Below, piece by piece: positions 17,736 to 25,487 of a DNA stretch of 64,000 nucleotides. Position numbers and translations under genes: made by a program. Source of the DNA: Rufibacter radiotolerans (GTDB taxonomy: Bacteria; Bacteroidota; Bacteroidia; Cytophagales; Hymenobacteraceae); the NCBI RefSeq assembly GCF_001078055.1, contig NZ_CP010777.1:1572408-1636407 (forward strand), read 5' to 3'. Numbering within the stretch: position 1 is the first letter of the stretch; each line of letters begins with the position of its first letter. Under the pieces are notes generated by a model that saw only the letters and a program-made list of their open reading frames with translations, was not told where the DNA came from and ran no database searches.

Positions 17736-18473
17736 ATGCCACAACCGGTAGTAGATATATTCATTCCCTGTTTCATTGACCAGATGTTCCCGCAGACGGC
17801 CTGGAACATGGTCAAACTCCTGGAGGCCCTTGGCTGCCAGGTGCGCTACAACACCAACCAGACCTGTTGCGGGCAACCCGCCTACAACGCCGGCTTCCAG
17901 AAGGAGTGCCGTGATGTGGCCGACAAGTTCCTGGAAGATTTCGCCAACGAAGACAGTGACTACATCGTGGCACCCTCGGCGTCCTGCGTGGGCATGATCC
18001 GGAACGCCTACGCCAACATCTTCGTGACCTCCTCCAACTTCACGCGCTACCGCACCATGGAGCGCAAGGTCCTGGAATTGACAGAGTTCCTGACGGATGT
18101 GCTGCAGGTGACCCACATTCCGGGGGCCAAACTCAACGCCAAAGTAACCTACCATGATTCCTGCAGTGCCCTGCGCGAATGCGGCATCAAGGAAGGCCCG
18201 CGCAAGCTGCTGGAAATGGTAGAAGGCCTGGAACTGGTAGAAATGCGCGACACGGAGACCTGCTGTGGCTTTGGGGGCACCTTCGCGGCCAAATTTGATG
18301 CCATCTCCGTGGCCATGGCCGAACAAAAGGTAGAAAATGCCCTGAGCACCGGCGCCGAGTACATTGTCTCCACCGACACCAGCTGCCTCATGCACCTGGA
18401 CGCCTACAGCAAAAAGAACAACAAACCCATTAAGACCCTGCACATAGCCGACCTGCTCACTAGCGGCTGGTAG
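17736..18473 (+). CDS. (Fe-S)-binding CCG-domain protein, LutA/YkgE family
   Basis: 245 residues with two cysteine-rich CCG domains: TCCGQPAYNAG (about 46-56) and TCCGFGGTFAAKFD (about 174-187), plus the partner Cys residues at C13, C85, C140 and C218. This is the LutA (YkgE) arrangement, a redox component of lactate utilisation or a heterodisulfide-reductase-like electron carrier. LutB and LutC are not adjacent; instead the gene follows HMG-CoA lyase by five bases. The true partner may be elsewhere. Confidence 0.88.
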   Translation: MPQPVVDIFIPCFIDQMFPQTAWNMVKLLEALGCQVRYNTNQTCCGQPAYNAGFQKECRDVADKFLEDFANEDSDYIVAPSASCVGMIRNAYANIFVTSSNFTRYRTMERKVLELTEFLTDVLQVTHIPGAKLNAKVTYHDSCSALRECGIKEGPRKLLEMVEGLELVEMRDTETCCGFGGTFAAKFDAISVAMAEQKVENALSTGAEYIVSTDTSCLMHLDAYSKKNNKPIKTLHIADLLTSGW

Positions 18474-18489
18474 GCGTTTACCCTTTCCA

Positions 18490-18557
18490 AAAAAAAGAGG
18501 GGTCCGTTTTAAGCCTGTTTTTCTGAAAACAGGCTTAAAACGGACCCCTCTTTTTTT
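18490..18557. terminator. perfect terminator hairpin built around the dispersed repeat
   Basis: A 33-bp stem: A-run, GAGGGGTCCG, then a full repeat copy (18505-18542) at the tip, then the complement and a T-run. Convergent genes lie on both sides, so it stops both transcripts. It is the clearest case of the repeat forming the core of a terminator. Confidence 0.92.
18505..18542. repeat. dispersed palindromic repeat (tip of terminator)
   Basis: CGTTTTAAGCCTGTTTT, centre TCTG, then the exact complement. Both halves share the coordinated variant AAGCCT/AGGCTT, a compensatory change relative to the GGGCCT form. Confidence 0.9.
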
Positions 18558-18562
18558 ATGAT

Positions 18563-19516
18563 TTACTTAATTGTTTTCACTAAGGTCACCAAGGCCGGAA
18601 GTAAGGCAGGGGCCAGGGGAAGGGTAGGATTGCTGTACGCCGCCAGGTTGTTGCTACGGTCTGCGGTGGTTTCTTTCAGAACGTGGTTCATGCCTTTCAC
18701 TTCCAGCAGGCGGGCCTTTGGTTGCGCCGCCGCCAGGAGTTGGGCTTCATTGGTGCTTACCTGCAGGTCTTGCGTTCCTTGCACTAGTATGACCGGCTGG
18801 GTAAGCTTTTTAATTTCTACCTGCGGGTCCAGCTTAAACCAGGAAATAAGGTAAGGTTGCACGCTGGGCCTAAATAAAGCGGCCAGCATAGGGTTCACAT
18901 CGGTCACGGTTTGGCCCAGTACCAACTGGTCCAGCACCGGGAACGCCATGTCTTTCACCATCTGGGGCTGCGGGGCCAACTGCTGCCGGATCACTTTGTC
19001 CGCCGACTGGCCAGCCCCGGCCACGGAGATGAACCCGTCGGCTTAGGCCTCCCGGGCCGCGATCATACCTATCAGAGAACCTTCACTGTGGCCCAAAATT
19101 ATCACTTTACTTAACCGTTTGTCTTGCTTGAGTTTCTGCGCCCAGGCGGTGGCGTCCTGTGCATATTGGTCAAACCGAAGGTCTGCCTCAGAAATGCCGG
19201 CCGCTTTGCTTTCGGCTATGCCGCGTTTGTCATAGCGCAGAGAGGCAATGCCCTGGGCCTGTAATCCCTCGGCTACCATTTTCAGGCTGTTGTTTTTCAT
19301 GGCCGGGTTGTTGCCGTCCCGGTCGGTGGGACCGGACCCAGAAATAAGCAGCACCACCGGCATCTTTTTGGCGCCCGCTGGTGAAAGCAAAGTCCCTTTT
19401 AGGTTCCCTTTTTCGGTGACCAGTTCGGTGGGATCACCCGCTGTGGAGGTCTGTGCCCGTAAGGACTGAGTAAGCAGAAGGCAGCATAGGGTCAGCCACA
19501 AAAGTTTGGTTTTCAT
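18563..19516 (-). pseudogene. alpha/beta hydrolase (serine peptidase-like) interrupted by one in-frame stop
   Basis: Two segments in the same frame are separated only by a TAA at 19043-19045. The upstream part (157 aa) has a signal peptide (ending LRAQ), the LISGSGPTDRDGNN oxyanion region and the nucleophile elbow GHSEGS. The downstream part carries the acid/His end (QGTQDLQV, GMNHVLKE). Reading through the stop gives AREA-stop-ADGFISVAGAGQSAD, continuous and of family-like quality, so a single base change (for instance AAA, CAA or GAA to TAA) explains it. Both halves of the catalytic triad are needed, so the product is probably inactive unless the stop is suppressed or is a sequencing error. 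Confidence 0.85.
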
Positions 19517-19548
19517 CTGTTTTCAGGAAAATGGCTTATAAATGCACC

Positions 19549-20427
19549 TTATGCCAAGAGGGGAGCGGCGGCTTCTTTCACGCGCTCCACCAGGCTGGCA
19601 GAGGCAGGCGCCAAAGGCAAACGCACGTAGGAGTCACAGATGCCCACCTGTTCCAGGGCCACTTTCAAGCCCACCGGGTTGGCCTCTTCATACATAAGCG
19701 GGTTGATCCTCCCGAAGGACCGTTGCAAAGGCGCGGCTTCCTTGAAGTTTCCCTCCAGGGCCAGGCGGGTCATTTTGCTGAACCGCGCCGGGAACGCATT
19801 GGCCAGCACCGAGATAATACCGTCACCGCCCACAGAGATCAAAGGCACGGTATGCATGTCATCACCACTGATCACCAGGAAGCCATCGGGTCTTTCGTCC
19901 AGAATGGCCATGTATTGCTCCATATTCGCGCTGGCGTCTTTGGTGCCAATGATGTTGGGGTGCTGCGCCAGCCGCAGGGTAGTGGCCGCGGTCATGTTAA
20001 TGCCGGTTCTGCCGGGCACGTTATACAGAATCACGGGCACGGGGCAGGCGTCGGCAATGGCGGTGTAGTGCAGGAAAACCCCTTCCTGCGACGGCTTATT
20101 ATAGTAAGGGCACACCGAAAGGATGGCGTCTATGCCCGTAAAATCCAGCTTCTTTATTAGGTCCAGCACATATTGGGTGTCATTGCTGCCCAGGCCGTAC
20201 ACCAGTGGTTTGCGGCCCGCTATGCGCTCTTTGGCAAAAGCCAACAGGGTGGACCGCTCATCGGGCGTAGTGGTCACAGATTCGCCGGTAGTGCCGTTCA
20301 CCACCAGGTAGTCCACCCCATTGTCCAGGGTAAAGTCAATCAATCGGCCGAAGGCCTCTATGTCTATGGAAAGATCGGCGTTGAAGGGAGTCACCAAGGC
20401 CACACCTGTTCCTCTTAATGCTTGCAT
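19549..20427 (-). CDS. dapA: 4-hydroxy-tetrahydrodipicolinate synthase
   Basis: 292 residues. NGTTGES (44-50), Tyr135 in YNVPGR and the Schiff-base Lys163 in GTKDAS are all present. It condenses pyruvate with aspartate semialdehyde in lysine and diaminopimelate synthesis, so it feeds peptidoglycan. No other dap gene is adjacent. It lies downstream of the AlbA_2 gene on the same strand. Confidence 0.95.
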   Translation of the reverse strand: MQALRGTGVALVTPFNADLSIDIEAFGRLIDFTLDNGVDYLVVNGTTGESVTTTPDERSTLLAFAKERIAGRKPLVYGLGSNDTQYVLDLIKKLDFTGIDAILSVCPYYNKPSQEGVFLHYTAIADACPVPVILYNVPGRTGINMTAATTLRLAQHPNIIGTKDASANMEQYMAILDERPDGFLVISGDDMHTVPLISVGGDGIISVLANAFPARFSKMTRLALEGNFKEAAPLQRSFGRINPLMYEEANPVGLKVALEQVGICDSYVRLPLAPASASLVERVKEAAAPLLA

Positions 20428-20548
20428 GTCTATAGGTTTGTTGAGATTTCTTGGTCAAAGATATAGAATAGCAGCAATTAATCAGGTGAATTACGAACGC
20501 TTGTTCCAGAATAACCTCTTGGTTAGCCTACGCTATAATCGGCACCAT

Positions 20549-21181
20549 TTAGCTTAAGGTAAAGAAAGGCTCCTTTTCCTTGTCATGCAGCCGTATGCGC
20601 CCCTGCAGCACCAGGTCCACTAGCAGCCGGTGCGCCCGCCTTCTGGACAGGTTGGCCAGGCTCATGACTTGTTTGATGGTGAGGCGGCGGTGTTTCTTAA
20701 GCAGTTCCAGCAGGCGGGCCTGTTGGTAATCTTCCTTCTCTTCAACTTCCTCAGGAATAGGTTCCAGGGTAAGGGATTTCTCCACCAGGCGGCTGGTTTG
20801 CACGCTTTCATCCTGCACCCTAATGTAGCCGCGCCAGTCATTCTCCTTTACCTTGGCCAGGTGAGGTTTGGTGGCGCTTTCCGGGATAATCACTTTCAGG
20901 ACCGTGCCTTCGTCCATGTCTACCTCTTTGTAGAAAAGTTTTACCGGCGGGTCACAGTAAAAATTAGCGGCCATGTCCAGAGAGTAGATCTCCTCGTCGG
21001 GGTCTATGCCGCAAACAGAGCCGTCGTCCTGCACGCCCACCAGAATCTGGCCGCCGCGGGTATTGGCGAAGGAGACCAGGGTGCGGGCAATACGGTCTGG
21101 GCGGGTTATGGTTTTCTTGAACTCCAGGGTTTCGCCTTCCCCCTGGAGGATGAGCAACGTCAGGTCATGGATACCGTGCAT
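20549..21181 (-). CDS. AlbA_2 (Schlafen-type) domain protein with C-terminal winged helix
   Basis: 210 residues from the ATG at 21181. I prefer this start because it leaves a 13-bp gap after the upstream SDR gene, while the longest frame (to 21253) overlaps it. The AlbA_2 domain covers about 10-135 (GEGETLEFKKTITRPDRIARTLVSFANTRGG and GVQDDGSVCGID, quoted in part). A winged-helix tail (LTIKQVMSLANLSRRRAHRLLVDLVLQGRIR region) closes the protein. Family members are putative transcription regulators or nucleic-acid-binding proteins. Confidence 0.8.
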   Translation of the reverse strand: MHGIHDLTLLILQGEGETLEFKKTITRPDRIARTLVSFANTRGGQILVGVQDDGSVCGIDPDEEIYSLDMAANFYCDPPVKLFYKEVDMDEGTVLKVIIPESATKPHLAKVKENDWRGYIRVQDESVQTSRLVEKSLTLEPIPEEVEEKEDYQQARLLELLKKHRRLTIKQVMSLANLSRRRAHRLLVDLVLQGRIRLHDKEKEPFFTLS

Positions 21182-21194
21182 GGCAGCAGGAAAG

Positions 21195-22052
21195 TTAGGA
21201 GAGCTCAAAGCCGGTTTGCTCTGCACTGATATCCCAGAGGCGGCGGGCAACATGGGCGTTCTGAGAGTCTTTGGAAGAATTGGACAGTTGCTTGCCTTTA
21301 AAGTATTTCCCGCTCAATTTAGAGACGTACGGCGAGGTAGCCAGGTGAACGGACCCCTGGGCCCCCGCGGCCGGAGATTTCATGAACAGCCTGCCCAGCC
21401 GGAAGAAGTTCCGGATAAAGAAATTGCTGTTTTGCCCAAAGTTAGAGGCTACGACGCCGGGGTGCAGGCAATTCACCGTGAGGTTAGTGAACTCGGTGCG
21501 GCGGGCCAACTCATAGGTGAAAAACACGTTGGCCAGCTTAGAATCGGCATAAGAGGTGAGGGCGCTGTACTGTTCGGGCAGGCCGGCATGGGAAAAGTCA
21601 ATCTGGCCCAGGCGGTGCGCCTCTGAGGTCACGTTGATCACCCGGCCCTGCTCGGCGGCCAGCAACTGGTCTATCAATAAATTGGTGAGCAGGAAAGGAG
21701 CCAGGTGGTTGGTGGCCCAGCCAATTTCATAGCCTTCCTCAGAAAGCTCCAGGTGGCCGGGTATCAGGCCCGCATTGTTAATGAGCACGTCTATCACCGG
21801 AAAGGCTTCCTGCAGCTCAGATGCCAGCTTTCTGACCTCCTGCATAGAGGAAAGGTCGGCCAGGTGCAGGGAAAGGTTGGCGCCGGGTACTTTTCTCTTA
21901 ATGTCTTCTAAAGCCTTTTTGCCTTTGGCTTCGTTTCTGCAGATCAACACCACCTGCATGCCCTCCTGGGCCAGGGCCTCGGCGGTGGCTTTGCCTATGC
22001 CGGAGCTGGCGCCGGTGATCACAATTACTTTGTTTTGAGGTGGTTTGTTCAT
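21195..22052 (-). CDS. SDR family oxidoreductase (retinol-dehydrogenase-like)
   Basis: 285 residues, classical short-chain dehydrogenase. Cofactor motif TGASSGIG at 13-20, NNAG near 90, a Ser in INVTSEAH and the catalytic pair in YADSK. The Arg at the end of the second strand (LICRNEAKG) favours NADP. It resembles the human RDH11-14 group and plant WWOX-like SDRs, with unknown substrate. Likely in one transcript with the AlbA_2 gene. Confidence 0.88.
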   Translation of the reverse strand: MNKPPQNKVIVITGASSGIGKATAEALAQEGMQVVLICRNEAKGKKALEDIKRKVPGANLSLHLADLSSMQEVRKLASELQEAFPVIDVLINNAGLIPGHLELSEEGYEIGWATNHLAPFLLTNLLIDQLLAAEQGRVINVTSEAHRLGQIDFSHAGLPEQYSALTSYADSKLANVFFTYELARRTEFTNLTVNCLHPGVVASNFGQNSNFFIRNFFRLGRLFMKSPAAGAQGSVHLATSPYVSKLSGKYFKGKQLSNSSKDSQNAHVARRLWDISAEQTGFELS

Positions 22053-22146
22053 GGTGTGCAGGGCCCTAAAGAGAGCAGATAAGAGGGACTACGGAAATTC
22101 TGGTTTTTTGGTGTCTAAATTACAACAAGCTTGCACGGCATAAAAA

Positions 22147-22172
22147 AATGCGGCCCTTGTAGGAGCCGCATT
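22147..22172 (-). terminator. terminator of the DUF3127 gene
   Basis: AATGCGGC / GCCGCATT stem followed by a run of T on the minus strand. Confidence 0.75.
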
Positions 22173-22199
22173 CCAATAAAGTGTATGGGTTTTAACTCC

Positions 22200-22583
22200 T
22201 TAGAAAGGAAGGTCGTTGTCCATGTCATCGCTGATGAAGGAGCTGGACTTCACGGGAGCCTGGGCATAAGAACCGCCACCGGCCTGAGGCTGCGCCGCGC
22301 CGGCAGTAGCATGCTCTACTCTCCAGGCCTGCAGGTTAGTGAAATACATAGTGGTGCCGTTTTTGGTGAACGGCTTGCCGCTCAGGTTAAAGGCCACCTT
22401 TACTTCATCGCCTGTTTTATAGTTGTCAAGAATACCGCACTTGTCTTGGGTAAGCTGAAACTTGGCGTATTGCGTATACGAGCCGTCTGGAATCTCCAGC
22501 ACAAATTCACGTTTCTTGAATTTTTCGCTCACTTGGGTTTCGTCAAAGATTTCGTGCAATCTTCCCTGTACATCAAAAGACAT
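22200..22583 (-). CDS. DUF3127 protein with SSB-like acidic C-terminal tip
   Basis: 127 residues from the ATG at 22583 (MSFDVQGRLHEIF). The longer frame starting at 22631 is rejected because a -7 element (22621-22628) lies inside it. The DUF3127 body runs from GRLHEIFDETQVSEKFKKR to TNLQAWRVE, a small beta-rich domain with an OB-fold-like pattern. A Gly/Ala/Gln linker follows, then FISDDMDNDLPF, which closely mimics the DDDIPF tip through which single-stranded DNA-binding protein recruits repair partners. Restricted to Bacteroidota as far as I know; function unknown. Confidence 0.85.
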   Translation of the reverse strand: MSFDVQGRLHEIFDETQVSEKFKKREFVLEIPDGSYTQYAKFQLTQDKCGILDNYKTGDEVKVAFNLSGKPFTKNGTTMYFTNLQAWRVEHATAGAAQPQAGGGSYAQAPVKSSSFISDDMDNDLPF

Positions 22584-22620
22584 AGGTGATAATTTTAATA
22601 GATTAGTAAAGTAAACTCTA

Positions 22621-22628
22621 CAAATATA
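22621..22628 (-). promoter_or_regulatory. putative -7 element for the DUF3127 gene
   Basis: TATATTTG on the minus strand, matching TAnnTTTG, 38 bp upstream of the chosen ATG. It supports the shorter start of the gene. Confidence 0.5.
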
Positions 22629-22772
22629 CAAAGAATAGGAGGTTAAGATTCCCCTTTAGGCACTTAAATTTATCAACGTTTCAGAAAAGCTAAGGGCAGA
22701 AGGGACTAGGTTTTTATAGGAACTTTCAGAAGAGAAACCTTGCCTTTGCCCAGGAAATTACCTAAGGAATAT

Positions 22773-23708
22773 ATGGAGACAGCAGAACATTTTTCATTGG
22801 CCCTGCACGGTGGGGCAGGCACCATTACCCGGGCCATGCTCACCCCGCAAATGGACCAGGAATACCGGGCGGCGCTGCAGCAGGCGCTTACGGCAGGCTA
22901 TGAGATCCTGAACGGTGGAGGCAGCGCCCTGGCAGCCGTAGAGACCGCGGTGGTGGTGCTGGAAGATAACCCCTTGTTCAATGCCGGGCGGGGCGCCGTG
23001 TTCAACAAACATGGTAAACATGAAATGGATGCCGCCATCATGTGCGGGATCAACCTGGAGGCAGGGGCGGTCACAGGCGTCCGGAACGTGCGCAACCCCA
23101 TCCTGCTGGCCAGCCACATTCTGTACCATTCAGACCACGTGTTTCTGAGTTACCCGGGCGCCGAGGAGTTTGCCCGCAAGCAGGGCCTGGCCTTTGAACC
23201 AGATGACTATTTCAATACCCACCAACGCTTTGAGCAATGGCAGCAGCTCCGGGACTCTGACGTGTTCAGGCTGGACCATTCCCATGACAAGAAATTCGGG
23301 ACGGTGGGGGCCGTAGCCCGTGACAAGGCAGGCAATCTGGCTGCGGCTACCTCTACGGGCGGCATGACCAACAAAAACTACAACCGCATCGGCGACACGC
23401 CCATCATAGGGGCCGGCACCTACGCCAACAACCGCACCTGCGCCATTTCCTGCACCGGCCACGGCGAGTACTTTATCCGGAACGTTGTGGCCTATGATAT
23501 TTCCTGCCTCATGGAGTACAAAGGCCTCTCGCTGGCAGACGCGTCTTCTTTGGTAGTGAATGGAAAGCTGAAGGAACAGGGAGGCGAGGGTGGCCTGGTG
23601 GCCGTAGCCAGGAACGGCGAAGTGGCCATGCCCTTCAACTCAGAAGGCATGTACCGGGCGGCTTGGGTGCAGGGCCAGGCACCGGTGGTGGCCATATATA
23701 AGGACTAA
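22773..23708 (+). CDS. isoaspartyl peptidase / L-asparaginase (Ntn hydrolase)
   Basis: 311 residues from the ATG at 22773, preceded six bases upstream by AAGGA; an earlier TTG at 22740 is less likely. The plant-type asparaginase signature LALHGGAG is at 9-16. The autoproteolytic site is FG|TVGAVA with nucleophile Thr177, then STGGMTNK and GAGTYANN of the beta subunit. It hydrolyses beta-aspartyl dipeptides, including beta-Asp-Arg. Convergent with cyanophycinase, whose product is that dipeptide, so the two probably work in series. Confidence 0.92.
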   Translation: METAEHFSLALHGGAGTITRAMLTPQMDQEYRAALQQALTAGYEILNGGGSALAAVETAVVVLEDNPLFNAGRGAVFNKHGKHEMDAAIMCGINLEAGAVTGVRNVRNPILLASHILYHSDHVFLSYPGAEEFARKQGLAFEPDDYFNTHQRFEQWQQLRDSDVFRLDHSHDKKFGTVGAVARDKAGNLAAATSTGGMTNKNYNRIGDTPIIGAGTYANNRTCAISCTGHGEYFIRNVVAYDISCLMEYKGLSLADASSLVVNGKLKEQGGEGGLVAVARNGEVAMPFNSEGMYRAAWVQGQAPVVAIYKD

Positions 23709-23710
23709 CC

Positions 23711-23748
23711 CGTTTTGGGCCTGTTTTTAGGAAAACAGGCCCAAAACG
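23711..23748. repeat. dispersed palindromic repeat, near-perfect copy
   Basis: CGTTTTGGGCCTGTTTT, centre TAGG, then the exact reverse complement (17-bp stem). It fills nearly the whole gap between two convergent genes and is the only terminator candidate for both. Confidence 0.93.
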
Positions 23749-23750
23749 AC

Positions 23751-24638
23751 TTACTTTTCTTTTAAAGAGGTAATTACTTTTCCTGGGCAGAACTTCCGCT
23801 CCTTAATGTCAAAGTGGTTCCCGAAGGCCAACACGTGTACTTTCAGGTTTTCAATGGAGAGGGGCGTGCCGGGCTCTGCGTAGGGGGTGTTGTTGTGTTT
23901 GATATGGTGCCCGTCTACCACAATCACCAGGTTGGAGCCAATGGTCTCAATCACGTTACCCTGCCTGATCAGAACGCCGGTGTCTTCCCCCAGGCCAATC
24001 CCAATTTTAAACGGGTGGGTGGCCACCGCTTCCATCAATCGGCCAAAGCGCCCTCTCTTTACAAAATGTGAGTCAAAGATGACGTTTTTCTGGAAGGCCA
24101 GGCCCCGGTCCAGCTTCACGGAGTTTTTCAGTAAGGAGCGGGGGCTGCTACCTCCTTTTATCATGACGTCAGACATGGCCATGGCCCCGGCGCTGGTTCC
24201 GGCAATCACAAAATTATCTTCGTACTGGTAGCGGTCCTGCAAGATCTGGTGAAAGGACGTGCCCGAAAAGATCCGGAAGAGGCGGGATTGGTCACCGCCG
24301 GTGAACATGACCCCGCTGGCCTTCCTGAGGCGGTCCAGGTTCTCTGGTAACTGCGCCTCTTCCTCTTCCCTAATGTCCAGGATATTAACCTGCTGGCAGC
24401 CCAGCACCTGAAAGGCATTCAGGTACAGCGCCCCAATTTCCTCGGGAATCATAGACGCGGAGGTGATGACCTCTATTCTGGCCTGCTGGCCGCCCATTTC
24501 ATCAATGATTCGCCGTAGAATGCCCAATTCAAAGAAATTAAGGCCGTACTTCTTTTTCCGGATAGGGTACGTGCCTTTGTCTTCGTTTCCGCCCACGGCG
24601 ATGAGAATGCCCTTAGGAGCCTGCTCAAATACGGTCAT
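23751..24638 (-). CDS. cyanophycinase
   Basis: 295 residues, family S51. The nucleophile elbow GTSAGA is at 147-152 (Ser149), with MFTGGDQSRL (111-120), SHFVKRGRFGRL and GLGEDTG motifs as in CphB. It is an exopeptidase that cuts the Asp-Arg polymer cyanophycin to beta-Asp-Arg dipeptides. No signal peptide, so it acts on intracellular reserves. The convergent isoaspartyl peptidase can complete the breakdown. Cyanophycin synthetase is not in the window. Confidence 0.92.
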   Translation of the reverse strand: MTVFEQAPKGILIAVGGNEDKGTYPIRKKKYGLNFFELGILRRIIDEMGGQQARIEVITSASMIPEEIGALYLNAFQVLGCQQVNILDIREEEEAQLPENLDRLRKASGVMFTGGDQSRLFRIFSGTSFHQILQDRYQYEDNFVIAGTSAGAMAMSDVMIKGGSSPRSLLKNSVKLDRGLAFQKNVIFDSHFVKRGRFGRLMEAVATHPFKIGIGLGEDTGVLIRQGNVIETIGSNLVIVVDGHHIKHNNTPYAEPGTPLSIENLKVHVLAFGNHFDIKERKFCPGKVITSLKEK

Positions 24639-24807
24639 AGAGGATCTTGCTTAATATGAATGTTGCTTATACGGCGTAAGCTAGGGCGGTGGTCCAAAAA
24701 GAAGGAGGCGGCGGTGCAACTAAGTTCTGGCAAATGCCATGAACTAGCCCCATTTCAAGTCGTATAGAAAAGGTATATGTCTGATTGTCAACTTAAAGAT
24801 AAAAGCT

Positions 24808-25314
24808 ATGAGATTAACATCCTTGAATGACCTGTTTATCCATCAAATGCGCGACCTCTACAATGCAGAACAACAAGCCATAAAAGCCATGCCTGAGATG
24901 ATGGAGCGGGTTTCTAATCCTAACCTGGCCACCGCCATGCAAGAGCACATGATGGAAACCCAGAACCAGGTGAAGCGCCTGGAGCAGTGTTTCCAGATAC
25001 TGGGCGTGAACGGCCACGGCGAAAAATGTATGGCCATGGAAGGGATTATCAAAGAAGCCAAAGACTTTATGAGGCATGAGGCAGACCCAGAGGTAATGGA
25101 TGCCGGCATCATAGCCTGCGCCCAGCGTCTGGAGCATTATGAGATTGCCGGGTATGGCACCGCCTGTACTTATGCCAAGTTCCTGGGCCACAAAGACGTC
25201 CTGAACCTGCTTCAGGAAATCTTAAGCGAAGAAAAGAAAGCTGATGAAAAGCTGACCTTTATTGCCGAGACCTCTGTGAACATGGAGGCAGAAAACCATA
25301 GAATAAAAAGGTAA
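24808..25314 (+). CDS. YciE/YciF-type ferritin-like protein (DUF892)
   Basis: 168 residues, all-helical. Metal-ligand positions of the DUF892 family are visible: DLYNAEQQ (16-23), HMMETQNQVKRLEQ, EHYEIAGYGT and EEKKADEKL. Family members are induced by osmotic and general stress and form diiron four-helix bundles. Monocistronic; the 170 bp upstream show no clear promoter. Confidence 0.9.
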   Translation: MRLTSLNDLFIHQMRDLYNAEQQAIKAMPEMMERVSNPNLATAMQEHMMETQNQVKRLEQCFQILGVNGHGEKCMAMEGIIKEAKDFMRHEADPEVMDAGIIACAQRLEHYEIAGYGTACTYAKFLGHKDVLNLLQEILSEEKKADEKLTFIAETSVNMEAENHRIKR

Positions 25315-25344
25315 ACACGCCGTTATTTCCCCAGCGTAAAAAGA

Positions 25345-25390
25345 TTGGCGTTTTGAGCCTGTTTTAGCCAAAAGAGGCCTAAACCGCCAA
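25345..25390. repeat. dispersed palindromic repeat
   Basis: TTGGCGTTTTGAGCCTG and its imperfect complement, lying 3' of the DUF892 gene. The TTGGCG outer arms extend the stem, so it can serve as that gene's terminator. Confidence 0.8.
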
Positions 25391-25440
25391 CTGTTTCTGC
25401 TGAACAAATAACCTGGAGAAACTGCGGCTAAGATAAAAAA

Positions 25441-25476
25441 AGAAGCCCGTCTGGCGGTATAACCTGACGGGCTTCT
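25441..25476 (-). terminator. terminator of the M1 aminopeptidase gene
   Basis: AGAAGCCCGTC / GACGGGCTTCT stem with an A-run on the plus strand that becomes a T-run on the minus strand. Confidence 0.82.
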
Positions 25477-25487
25477 GCTTTTTTGGC

